A stretch of DNA of 14,981 nucleotides from Solirubrobacterales bacterium (GTDB lineage: Bacteria > Actinomycetota > Thermoleophilia > Solirubrobacterales > Solirubrobacteraceae). Location: the NCBI GenBank assembly GCA_003157595.1, contig PMKB01000350.1, forward strand, positions 11,817 through 26,797. The letters are read 5' to 3'. Made by a program: the position numbers and the translations under genes. The notes beneath the pieces were generated by a model. It was not told the DNA's origin and did not search any database. It worked only from the letters and a program-made list of their open reading frames with translations. Shown here in pieces: positions 7,809 through 13,742 of the stretch; within the stretch, counting starts at the first letter, position 1; each line of letters opens with the position of its first letter.

Positions 7809-9052
7809 TGCGCGCCCGCCTCCGGCGCGAGCTCTGCGACGTAGGCGAACAGCTGTCCGAAGCCCCAGCAGTCCCAGGGATCTACGATCAGGCACTCGGG
7901 GCTCGCGCGCGCGGCGATCTGTGCGAGCGCAGCTGGGCTGCGAAAGCTGCTGTGGTTGGTCGCCACGATCAACGCATCGGCGCCGCTGAGCGCGTCCTCG
8001 AAGGAGGCGGTGGCGCTCGCAACCAGCGGATCGTGCACCGCGACCTGCGCGAGCTCGCGCTCGAGCAGGCGCACGAGCTTGTGCGAGAGGCTGTCGCGCT
8101 CGTCATCGGTGTCGGCCTTGAAGGCCAGGCCAAGCACGCAGACACGCCGGCCTTCGAGCGCTCCGATGCGCCGGATCAGCCCGCGGATCAGAAACAGCGG
8201 GACCGACTCGTTGACGCGGGAGACGGCGAGCAGCATGCCGGGAGCGTAGGAGCGCTCCTCGGAGAACGCGAAGTCCTTGCGCAGGCAGGTCCCGGCGGTG
8301 AAGCCGGGCCTGGCGATTCCCCCGCGCGGGTAGTCGCGGTTGATCAGCTCGATCACGTCGAAGACGTTCGCCCCGTACTGCTCGCAGTCCATCATCAGCA
8401 GGTTGGGCAGTGCGAAGTTCGTGTAGCGCAGGATGTTGGTCCAGATCTTCGCAAGCTCGGCCTGGATCGGTGTCGTCTGGACGATCGGAGCGCCGAACAC
8501 CGAGAAGAGCTCGCCGACGAGCGCGCCGCTGTCGGCTCCGACCGCGCCGATGATGCACGGGAGCGTATGGATCTCCTCGACGAAGCGCCCGGCGGCGATT
8601 CGCTCGGGCGCGTGCGCGACGTGGATCTCGCTGCCGACCTCGAGCGTCGTGTGCGCGCGCAGATAGGCGGCGACGTAGTCGGTCGTGCCCGGCGCCACGG
8701 TCGAGCGCAGGATCAGCGACTGGCCGGCGTGCAGTTCCCCGGCCAGCTCGTCGAGCGCTTGGCGGATCTGACTGATGTCGATCTCGATGTGCGAGAAGGA
8801 GGGCGTCCCGAGCGTGATCACGATGTGGGTCGCCTGCGCGGCGTCGGCGATCCGGTCCGAGAGCGCCAGCTCGTTGCGCTCGAGCAGCTCTTGGGCGCCG
8901 GTCTCGCGGAACGGCATGCGGCCCGCGCGCAGCGCGCCGAGCCGCTCTTGGTCGTTGTCGATGCCGAGCACGCGCAGACCGTGGTCGGCAAAGCAGAGTG
9001 CCAGCGGGAGTCCGACCCGACCGAGGCCGACGATCGCAACGTCGTGGTTCAT
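7805..9052 (-). CDS. UDP-sugar 6-dehydrogenase (UDP-glucose/UDP-ManNAc dehydrogenase family)
   Basis: Starting at ATG 9052 the protein has 415 residues; GTG 9058 would add two. The N-terminal NAD domain has VAIVGLGRVGLPLALCF (5-21) and the ITLGTPSF and LRSTVAPGTT strands. The central domain has APERIAAG, GELFSVF, and the substrate-domain lysine in ELAKIWTN (Lys201). The catalytic cysteine is Cys256 in GFTAGTCLRKDF. The C-terminal UDP-binding domain has VLGLAFKADTDDERDS. The family oxidises the C6 alcohol of a UDP-hexose to a uronate with two NAD+. The sequence resembles the WecC/Ugd group; the exact substrate is open. Its stop overlaps the next start (ATGA), while the preceding glycosyltransferase ends at 9072. 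TAGCCT at 9067-9062 is 9 nt before ATG 9052, supporting this start and an internal promoter. Confidence 0.9.
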   Translation of the reverse strand: MNHDVAIVGLGRVGLPLALCFADHGLRVLGIDNDQERLGALRAGRMPFRETGAQELLERNELALSDRIADAAQATHIVITLGTPSFSHIEIDISQIRQALDELAGELHAGQSLILRSTVAPGTTDYVAAYLRAHTTLEVGSEIHVAHAPERIAAGRFVEEIHTLPCIIGAVGADSGALVGELFSVFGAPIVQTTPIQAELAKIWTNILRYTNFALPNLLMMDCEQYGANVFDVIELINRDYPRGGIARPGFTAGTCLRKDFAFSEERSYAPGMLLAVSRVNESVPLFLIRGLIRRIGALEGRRVCVLGLAFKADTDDERDSLSHKLVRLLERELAQVAVHDPLVASATASFEDALSGADALIVATNHSSFRSPAALAQIAARASPECLIVDPWDCWGFGQLFAYVAELAPEAGAQ

Positions 9053-9061
9053 GCCCACCGG

Positions 9062-9067
9062 AGGCTA
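9062..9067 (-). promoter_or_regulatory. Candidate internal -10 box (TAGCCT) for the UDP-sugar dehydrogenase
   Basis: TAGCCT reads 9067-9062 on the minus strand, 9 nt before ATG 9052 and just after the stop of the upstream glycosyltransferase (9074-9072). Its spacing matches the boxes at 2721-2726 and 14599-14604. It would launch a near-leaderless transcript covering the dehydrogenase, SDR and gmd. Confidence 0.4.
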
Positions 9068-9071
9068 GCCA

Positions 9072-10424
9072 CTAGCAGTCGTTCGAGCCCGCTGGCTGGT
9101 CGTGCTCCCCGGGGCCGGCCGCCGGCGCCTGCGCCCCCGGCCCTCGCAACTCGGCCAGCTGGCGCTCGAGTTCCTCGACGCTCCTTGACTGCGCAGCAAG
9201 GCGCTGGAGCAGGAAGCTGGTCACGCGCGCGTTCGCGCCGTTCAGGCTCGTCTGGACGTCGAGCAGCGGGAACAGCAGTCGCCGGACGGCGCGTTTGAGC
9301 GCGATCGCGGGCCGGCCGCCGAACCGGCGCTGCGAGGTGATCGCGACGGTCGTGAGGTCGAACGTCCGATGAAGATGGCCGGCGTCTGCGTTGATCTGCT
9401 GCTCGATCGTGGCGGCCGGCGCGGCCTGCAGCGACGGCGCCGTGCCCGCGGCCTGGGCCGCCGACGCACCGATCGGCTGGGCCGGGCGAGCGACGATCGG
9501 CGACGCCCGGGCGCCGCGGTCGCGGTCCGAGGTCGCGCGCCGGTAGCAGTCGAGGTGGCGCTCCGCGACGGTCTCCCACGCGGCGTCGGCGATGAGCGGG
9601 TCCGGGCGCAGCAACTCGCGCAGCGTCGCTTCGAGCACCGCCGGATCGTCCGCGAGCTTGTAGAACCTGCCGGGCAGGTGTGGCAGATCGGCAAACCAGG
9701 TGGTGTCGGTCGCGACCACTGGGCGCCTGGTCGCGAGCGCCGTGTGCGCAGCCTGCGAAGAGCCCATCATCCCGTCGTCGGCGTACCAGAGCACGATTGC
9801 GTCAGCGCCGCGAAGCCAGTCGTGCAGCTCCCGCCACGGCTTCCAGTTCTGGCCGCCGAACGCCGCCTCCGACGTTGCGGCCGACTCGAATGTCCAGCCG
9901 TTGCGCTCGCAGATCGGCGCGATGACGTCCTTGCGCGTGCGGCCGAGGCCGAACGTCCGCACGATCGCCGGCATGTTGCGCACGCCGAACGGGATCACCA
10001 GGTCGGTTGGACCGACGCCGAGCCGGTGCGTGATCGCCGCGTCGAAGCCGTACGACTCGAGTTCCGCCGGAACCCAGTTGTCGTGCCAGGTGATGACCGT
10101 CGCGCCGGTGAAGCGCGCCAGCAGCTCCACGAGCCGTGGGAGGTCGTAGAGCCCCAGCTGATACTGCACGTGCAGCACGTCGAGGTCGAGATCGAGTATC
10201 CGCTCGACGTCCAACTCGTGGCGGGCGAAGCGGTTCCAGCGCTCGACGTCGAAGCACGCCACGACGTAATCCTCATCCTCGGCGACCGCCCGCTCGTCGT
10301 AGTTGCGCGACCCGAGCACGACCAGCTCGACGTCCTGATGGGCTCCCAGCGCCTCGACCAGTGCGCGGGAGTATTCGGCGATGCCGCACTGCGTGTTCCA
10401 GCTCGTCAGCATGCCGACCTTCAC
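9072..10424 (-). CDS. GT-B-fold glycosyltransferase with C-terminal helical tail
   Basis: Start chosen at GTG 10424, preceded by a GGGGGCG Shine-Dalgarno-like run; this gives 450 residues and begins with the typical KVGMLTSWNTQCGIAEYSRA. Residues 1-300 look like a GT4-type two-Rossmann enzyme: DLDVLHVQYQLGLYD (80-94), GATVITWHDNW (107-117), DLVIPFGVRN (141-150), ADAIVLWYADDGMMGSSQAA (207-226) and ATRRPVVATDTTWFADLP (231-248). The E-x7-E donor motif is absent; those positions read as Met220 and Thr228. Residues about 303-345 form an Ala/Pro-rich linker. Residues 350-428 are an amphipathic, Arg-rich helix (RPAIALKRAVRRLLFPLL) followed by a probable coiled coil ending SVEELERQLAELRG. Such tails occur on actinobacterial glycan enzymes and may anchor them at the membrane or to partners (inference). 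Sugar specificity is unknown. Confidence 0.82.
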   Translation of the reverse strand: MKVGMLTSWNTQCGIAEYSRALVEALGAHQDVELVVLGSRNYDERAVAEDEDYVVACFDVERWNRFARHELDVERILDLDLDVLHVQYQLGLYDLPRLVELLARFTGATVITWHDNWVPAELESYGFDAAITHRLGVGPTDLVIPFGVRNMPAIVRTFGLGRTRKDVIAPICERNGWTFESAATSEAAFGGQNWKPWRELHDWLRGADAIVLWYADDGMMGSSQAAHTALATRRPVVATDTTWFADLPHLPGRFYKLADDPAVLEATLRELLRPDPLIADAAWETVAERHLDCYRRATSDRDRGARASPIVARPAQPIGASAAQAAGTAPSLQAAPAATIEQQINADAGHLHRTFDLTTVAITSQRRFGGRPAIALKRAVRRLLFPLLDVQTSLNGANARVTSFLLQRLAAQSRSVEELERQLAELRGPGAQAPAAGPGEHDQPAGSNDC

Positions 10425-10498
10425 TGCATCGCCCCCACGCCGCTCTCGGCTGACGGTCTGCCCACGAACGCATCGTACGGGCCGGAGCGGGCGCGTAG

Positions 10499-11206
10499 TC
10501 AGCGGCTGGCGCTGCGCTGTGCCGCGTACTGGCGTGCGAAGGCGGCTACGAACCGCGGGTTGTAGCGCGCATAGCGGCGCCACAGGCGCCGCGGCTCGCG
10601 CGCGAGCCGGTAGGTCCACTCCAGGCCGTGGCGCCCCATCCAGTCGGGCGCCTGGGGCACGAGACCGGCGTGGAAGTCGAATGCGGCACCCACTGCGATC
10701 AGCATCGGTGCGGCCAGGTGCGGGCGCATCCGGGCCATCCACTGCTCCTGGCGGGGCTGGCCGATGCCGACCCAAACGACCGCGGCGCCGGAGGCGTCGA
10801 TGCGCGCGGCGATCTCCTCGTCCTCCTGCGCGCTCGGCTCGTGAAACGGCGGCGAGTGGCCGCCGACGATCTCAAGCCCCGGGAAGCGCGTGCGCAGCCT
10901 GACCGTCAGCTCGATGAGCACGGCCTCGCTTCGCCCGCCATAAAGAAACGCGGGGGTGCCGGTGCGAGCGGCGTGCTCGCAGTAGCGTGCCATCAACTCG
11001 GGACCGTAGACGCGTGAGGCGGAGCGGTGTCCGAGCGCCCGCAGGGCCCACACGAGCGGCTGTCCGTCGGGGACCACCAGCGACGCGGCGAGCACCGCGG
11101 CGCGAACCTCCGCGTCCTCCTGCGCGAGCATCACGAGGTGGACCGCGGCGGCGCTCAGCGAACCGCGTGAGTCCGACGCGATCATTGCGTCGATCCACTC
11201 GATCAC
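10499..11206 (-). CDS. WecG/TagA/CpsF-family (GT26) glycosyltransferase
   Basis: From GTG 11206 the protein has 235 residues. Family signatures are VVPDGQPLVWALRALG (44-59; Asp47 is the conserved acid), SRVYGPELMARYC (64-76), AFLYGG (86-91), VVWVGIGQPRQEQWM (143-157), AVGAAFDFHAG (171-181) and the C-terminal GLEWTYRLAREPRRLWRRY. GT26 enzymes add the second sugar (for example ManNAc or ManNAcA) to an undecaprenyl-diphosphate-linked primer. The T-P-N or N-V-H motif normally found before LVM...Q reads AAAVH here, so an expected polar active-site residue is missing. The family's first beta strand, read as VPILGVPLALTDYAAV, lies in frame upstream (11251-11204). The real start may therefore be a non-standard codon such as CTG 11284, coupled to the overlapping MpsC stop at 11279-11277. 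Confidence 0.88.
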   Translation of the reverse strand: MIEWIDAMIASDSRGSLSAAAVHLVMLAQEDAEVRAAVLAASLVVPDGQPLVWALRALGHRSASRVYGPELMARYCEHAARTGTPAFLYGGRSEAVLIELTVRLRTRFPGLEIVGGHSPPFHEPSAQEDEEIAARIDASGAAVVWVGIGQPRQEQWMARMRPHLAAPMLIAVGAAFDFHAGLVPQAPDWMGRHGLEWTYRLAREPRRLWRRYARYNPRFVAAFARQYAAQRSASR

Positions 11207-11276
11207 CGCGGCGTAGTCGGTGAGCGCCAGCGGGACGCCGAGGATCGGGACACTCGGCGGCGCTGCGGGCGGAAAC

Positions 11277-11657
11277 TCAGCCAGCGCCGCGCACGGGGCC
11301 GGCGGGGAGCCGCCCGGGATCCTGCTCGTCGCTCCGCGCCCTGACGCGCTCGAACGCTAGGACGACGAGGCCGCGCTCGGGATCGACGCTGGTGGAGGCC
11401 GCTCGCAGCGACTCGCCGGTGCGGCGCTCCACGGCGGCGCCGACCATGCGTTGCATCGAGGCCAGCGGCGGTTGGGCGCGCTGGGCGGCGGCTTCGGGCG
11501 CCAAGCGCATCACGAGCAGGATCGCGTCGCCGTCCGTCCATGCGCGCGTCGCCTGCGGCGGCTGGCCGTATATCGCGCTATGGATGTCGGCGAGCGCTTG
11601 CGCTGCGATCTCGCCGATACGCTCGGTTTCGGCGGCCTTTGCGGTGATGTGCCTCAC
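11277..11657 (-). CDS. MpsC/DUF2294 family protein
   Basis: Starts at GTG 11657 with AGAGGA just upstream and encodes 126 residues, close to the usual 110-130. The pattern fits DUF2294 (MpsC): an initial helix ERIGEIAAQALADIHSAIYG, then PPQATRAWTDGDAILLVMRL (the usual YGRGP...DDVLVVL region), a charged helix with Arg/Gln-rich residues, VGAAVERRTGESL (the VE..TGR strand) and a closing strand GLVVLAFERVR. No transmembrane helix or signal peptide is visible, so it is probably cytosolic. The family takes its name from genes near the Na+-translocating MpsAB system and also includes Bacillus YbcI; biochemical function is unknown. No mpsA or mpsB is visible here. It is the first gene of the minus-strand run and its stop lies inside the probable N-terminal extension of the GT26 gene. 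Confidence 0.7.
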   Translation of the reverse strand: MRHITAKAAETERIGEIAAQALADIHSAIYGQPPQATRAWTDGDAILLVMRLAPEAAAQRAQPPLASMQRMVGAAVERRTGESLRAASTSVDPERGLVVLAFERVRARSDEQDPGRLPAGPVRGAG

Positions 11658-11842
11658 GGTCCTCTGCCCTTCGTTGCGGCGGCAACTGCGGTGTGCTTTC
11701 TGAGCGTCTATTTCGGAACGCCAGGGCCTGTCCCGCTGGTGAGGTATCACCGAACGAGCCAGTGAACTTCGTCCCCAAGTCCTACCGGACGGGACCAACA
11801 TTCGTCCAGGTCCGCAAGATTTCTGTCGCTTCCAGAGCGCCC
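11658..11842. other. Intergenic region with inverted repeats upstream of the MpsC gene
   Basis: This 185-bp gap has visibly lower GC than its flanks. It lies between two minus-strand genes, downstream of the response regulator and upstream of the MpsC start. It holds GGTGA-N4-TCACC (11738-11751), an operator-like inverted repeat about 80 bp before the MpsC start. It also holds an interrupted hairpin, GTCCC/GGGAC enclosing TCC/GGA (11771-11795), which could end the regulator transcript. No clear TAnnnT box at the usual distance from GTG 11657 was found. Confidence 0.4.
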
Positions 11843-12544
11843 TCAGTAGCTGCGCGCGCGCAGCCGCCGGGCGATGTCGATTGCCTCGCCGCGTGTGCCG
11901 ACTCCGAGCTTGCGCAGCACATGTTTGACGTGGCTTCGCACGGTTTCGAGCGCCAGCCCGAGGCGCTGCGCTATCTCGGCGGTACCGGCGCCGTCGATCA
12001 GCAGATCCAGGACCTCCCACTCCCGCCCGGTCAGCGCACCGCCCGCCGGGCGAAGCCGGGGATGTGGCTCGGCCTGCCGGTAGAGCTCATCGATCAGGCG
12101 CGTGCCGAGCTGGCGCGAGATTGCCGCCTCGCCGTGCAGCGCGCCGCGCAGGGCGCGCGACAGGGGTCCGTAGTCGAGGTCCTTGCGGACGTAGCCGACG
12201 GCTCCGGCGCGCAGCGCCCGCACCGCCGTGTCCTGATCGTCGGTGATCGAGCAGAAGACCATGCGTGTAGCCGGGAGCTGGCGGCGCAGTTCCTTGCCCA
12301 GCGCAATCCCTTCGAGGCGCGGGTAGCCGATGTCGATCAGCACGAGATCGGGGTTTACGCTTCGCACCGCGGCGATCGCGTCATCCTCGCCGGCGGCCTC
12401 GGCGGCCACCACGAACTCGCCGGTCGCGGTGATCGCTTCGCGCATCGCGCGACGGGCCAGCGCGTCGCGGTCGACCAGCACGAGGCGGATGACTGCTTGG
12501 GCCCCCGCTTTGGGGGAGTCGATGATTGACGGTGTTTGCGACAT
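11843..12544 (-). CDS. NarL/LuxR-type response regulator (phosphoacceptor intact)
   Basis: Start taken at ATG 12544 (233 residues); a TTG at 12553 would add three, but it would fall before the transcript start predicted from TAGCAT at 12562-12557. The receiver domain (19-135) has the acidic pair Asp25/Asp27 in VLVDRDALARRAM, phosphoacceptor Asp71 in DLVLIDIGYPRLEG, switch Ser99 in VFCSI, Lys121 in YVRKD, and the RALRAGAVGY helix-strand typical of NarL. A linker of about 30 residues leads to the LuxR helix-turn-helix: LTGREWEVLDLLIDGAGTAE (171-190), then ETVRSHVKHVLRKLGV (200-215). It should bind DNA on phosphorylation by an unidentified kinase; none is encoded in the window. It diverges from the ECF sigma gene and is a paralogue of the regulator at 13743. 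Confidence 0.92.
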   Translation of the reverse strand: MSQTPSIIDSPKAGAQAVIRLVLVDRDALARRAMREAITATGEFVVAAEAAGEDDAIAAVRSVNPDLVLIDIGYPRLEGIALGKELRRQLPATRMVFCSITDDQDTAVRALRAGAVGYVRKDLDYGPLSRALRGALHGEAAISRQLGTRLIDELYRQAEPHPRLRPAGGALTGREWEVLDLLIDGAGTAEIAQRLGLALETVRSHVKHVLRKLGVGTRGEAIDIARRLRARSY

Positions 12545-12556
12545 GGTGACCAACGG

Positions 12557-12562
12557 ATGCTA
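12557..12562 (-). promoter_or_regulatory. Candidate -10 box (TAGCAT) for the response regulator
   Basis: TAGCAT on the minus strand (12562-12557) lies 12 nt upstream of ATG 12544 and fits TAnnnT. It predicts a transcript start near 12550 and a very short leader. This favours ATG 12544 over TTG 12553. Confidence 0.35.
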
Positions 12563-12616
12563 GGTCTGCGGCGGCGGCGAGACCTGGGGGGAAGTGCGGG
12601 TCGGCAGTGGTGAAGA

Positions 12617-12634
12617 TCGCGCGACGTCGCGCGA
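12617..12634. promoter_or_regulatory. 18-bp perfect palindrome between divergent regulator genes
   Basis: TCGCGCGAC followed directly by GTCGCGCGA is a perfect 18-bp palindrome with no spacer. It sits in the 173-bp gap between the response regulator (minus) and the ECF sigma gene (plus), and a further GCGAC lies immediately beyond. If TAGTTT at 12647-12652 is the sigma -10 box, the palindrome covers about -42 to -25, a common place for repressor or activator sites. A dimeric operator is the simplest reading; the binding protein is unknown. Confidence 0.5.
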
Positions 12635-12646
12635 CGCGACGGCGGG

Positions 12647-12652
12647 TAGTTT
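12647..12652 (+). promoter_or_regulatory. Candidate -10 box (TAGTTT) for the ECF sigma gene
   Basis: TAGTTT is the most AT-rich hexamer in the divergent gap and matches TAnnnT on the plus strand. It predicts a transcript start near 12659 and a leader of about 59 nt, which contains a 5-bp hairpin TCCCC/GGGGA (12678-12692) before ATG 12718. The assignment is by pattern only. Confidence 0.3.
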
Positions 12653-12717
12653 TCTCCCCCCGGCGGGGCGGCGAAGATCCCCTCACCGGGGAGCCGCGGC
12701 GGTGGACCCTTGTACCC

Positions 12718-13398
12718 ATGAGCGCCGCAACGACCGCCGCCCGCCCGCAGTCCCATCGCCGTGGCGCCGTGACGAACCACCGCAGGAGCGATGCGTGTGA
12801 CCCGCTGACGAGCTTTCGCCTGCGCAGCGCAGCCGTCGAGAGCTCACAGGCGAGCGGCGCGACCCGACTTGCCGTCGCCCGCGCCAAGCAGGGCGACCGC
12901 GAGGCGTTGCGTCAGCTCTACGTGCGCTACGCCGACAACGTCTACAGCTACGTCGCCTCGATCGTGCGCAACCACCACGAGGCCGAGGACGTCACGCAGC
13001 AGGTCTTTGCCAGGCTGGCCGACAGCCTGCGCCACTATGAGGACCGCGGCGCCCCGTTTCTGAGTTGGCTGGTGCGGCTTGCGCGCAACGCCGCGATCGA
13101 TCAGGTGCGGTCGCGCCGCGCGATCCCGGTGGCCACGCCGATCGATCACCGCGCGCCGGCGGACGAGGATAGCGCCCGCGACCGTCGGGAGACGCTCCGC
13201 AGCGCGCTCGAGACGCTGCCGACGGACCAGCGCGAGATCATCGTCCTCCGTCACCTCGGCGGACTGGCTCCGGCAGAGATCGCGGTGCGCCTCGGGCGCA
13301 GCGAAGCCGCGGTCAACGGCCTGCACCACCGCGGCCGCCGCGCCCTGCGCGCCGAGCTGACTCGTCTCGGCGCCGCGCCGATGACGATGGCTGCCTGA
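12718..13398 (+). CDS. ECF-family RNA polymerase sigma factor
   Basis: Starting at ATG 12718 the protein has 226 residues; GTG 12769 (209 residues) is a credible alternative because residues 1-45 show no recognisable domain. Sigma region 2 spans about 55-135: RAKQGDREALRQLYVRYADNVYSYV (55-79), AEDVTQQVFARLADSL (89-104), FLSWLVRLARNAAIDQVRSRR (114-134). Region 4 spans about 157-215: LETLPTDQREIIVLRHLGGL (164-183), APAEIAVRLGRSEAAVNGLHHRGRRAL (184-210). It would direct RNA polymerase to a specific promoter set. Neither a recognisable anti-sigma gene nor a C-terminal sensor domain is present, so control may be transcriptional through the upstream palindrome or by an unlinked partner. It diverges from one response regulator and is followed, after 344 bp, by another. 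Confidence 0.92.
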   Translation: MSAATTAARPQSHRRGAVTNHRRSDACDPLTSFRLRSAAVESSQASGATRLAVARAKQGDREALRQLYVRYADNVYSYVASIVRNHHEAEDVTQQVFARLADSLRHYEDRGAPFLSWLVRLARNAAIDQVRSRRAIPVATPIDHRAPADEDSARDRRETLRSALETLPTDQREIIVLRHLGGLAPAEIAVRLGRSEAAVNGLHHRGRRALRAELTRLGAAPMTMAA

Positions 13399-13412
13399 GC
13401 GTTCGCTGCTTC

Positions 13413-13426
13413 GACAGACGCCTGTC
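13413..13426 (+). terminator. Possible terminator hairpin after the ECF sigma gene
   Basis: GACAG at 13413-13417 pairs with CTGTC at 13422-13426 across a 4-nt loop, 14 nt after the sigma stop codon. It lacks a U-tract. CCTGTCCGC (13421-13429) can alternatively pair with GCGGACAGG (13506-13514) over 9 bp, which would fold the whole repeat region into one structure. Confidence 0.35.
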
Positions 13427-13511
13427 CGCCGGCGAGCCCGCGCGGGGGGGCTGTTCGCGTGCGGACGACGCCTGTCGGCAGGCGAGCCCGGGGGGCTCTC
13501 CGCGTGCGGAC
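13417..13511. repeat. Tandem imperfect 45-50 bp direct repeat
   Basis: Unit 1 (13417-13466) and unit 2 (13467-13511) both run from GACGCCTGTC through GGCGAGCCCG and a G-run to CGCGTGCGGAC. They differ by a few substitutions and about 5 bp of length in the G-run region. A third, degenerate copy can be traced through 13512-13545 (CTCCGCGTGCG) with AGGGGAGCGAC on both sides. Confidence 0.7.
13469..13498. other. Paired hairpins inside repeat unit 2
   Basis: CGCCTG-TCGG-CAGGCG (13469-13484) is a perfect 6-bp stem. It abuts and shares one base with GAGCCC-GGG-GGGCTC (13484-13498), a second perfect 6-bp stem. Unit 1 can form related but imperfect stems. Confidence 0.5.
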
Positions 13512-13742
13512 AGGGGAGCGACCCGCGAGGCTCCGCGTGCGCTTCAGGGGAGCGACACAGGGTGCTCGCCTGGCAGGAAGCTGCCCCGGGTCGGCCGGGC
13601 CCGGCGAAAAACGCGGGGTGGAAATTCACCCATGGCGGCTTCTGAGGCGCCCCTACTCTTCGAACTACGAATGGACTCGACAGGGTATGTCCATCCTCGC
13701 CGGCTGGTGAGTGGGCATCGGAAAAAAGCCGCAGGGAGCGCC

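Larger units (their letters stand above)
13399..13742. other. Noncoding 344-bp gap with hairpins and repeats
   Basis: No convincing gene was found between the sigma factor and the second response regulator. The left half (13399-13580) is packed with repeats and hairpins (see 13413-13426, 13417-13511 and 13469-13498). The right half is less GC-rich. It holds a possible -10 box TACTCT (13654-13659), an inverted repeat ATGGAC/GTCCAT (13671-13676 and 13689-13694), and the GGAG Shine-Dalgarno sequence just before ATG 13743. It probably combines a sigma-gene terminator with the promoter and leader of the second regulator. Confidence 0.5.

Noticed and set aside
7808..9298. Plus-strand open frame of 496 codons
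   Set aside because: It is the antisense shadow of the UDP-sugar dehydrogenase gene, which has all family motifs on the minus strand.
9369..10565. Plus-strand open frame of 398 codons
   Set aside because: Antisense to the GT-B glycosyltransferase; no recognisable domain and a skewed Arg/Val/Asp composition.
11658..12020. N-terminal extension of the MpsC frame to 12020
   Set aside because: The extension is Arg-rich, overlaps the response-regulator gene in another frame, and crosses the intergenic region; the GTG at 11657 has a Shine-Dalgarno sequence and gives the family's normal length.
12607..12717. Earlier start for the ECF sigma gene at GTG 12607
   Set aside because: It would place the palindrome and the candidate -10 box within coding sequence and add an Arg-rich stretch with no sigma homology.
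12784..12808. AGGAG followed by ATG at 12791, the best Shine-Dalgarno near the sigma gene
   Set aside because: The ATG is out of frame with the sigma factor and the frame stops after five codons; treated as coincidence.
13632..13742. Earlier ATG at 13632 for the second response regulator
   Set aside because: No Shine-Dalgarno sequence, the added residues resemble no receiver extension, and ATG 13743 has GGAG just upstream.
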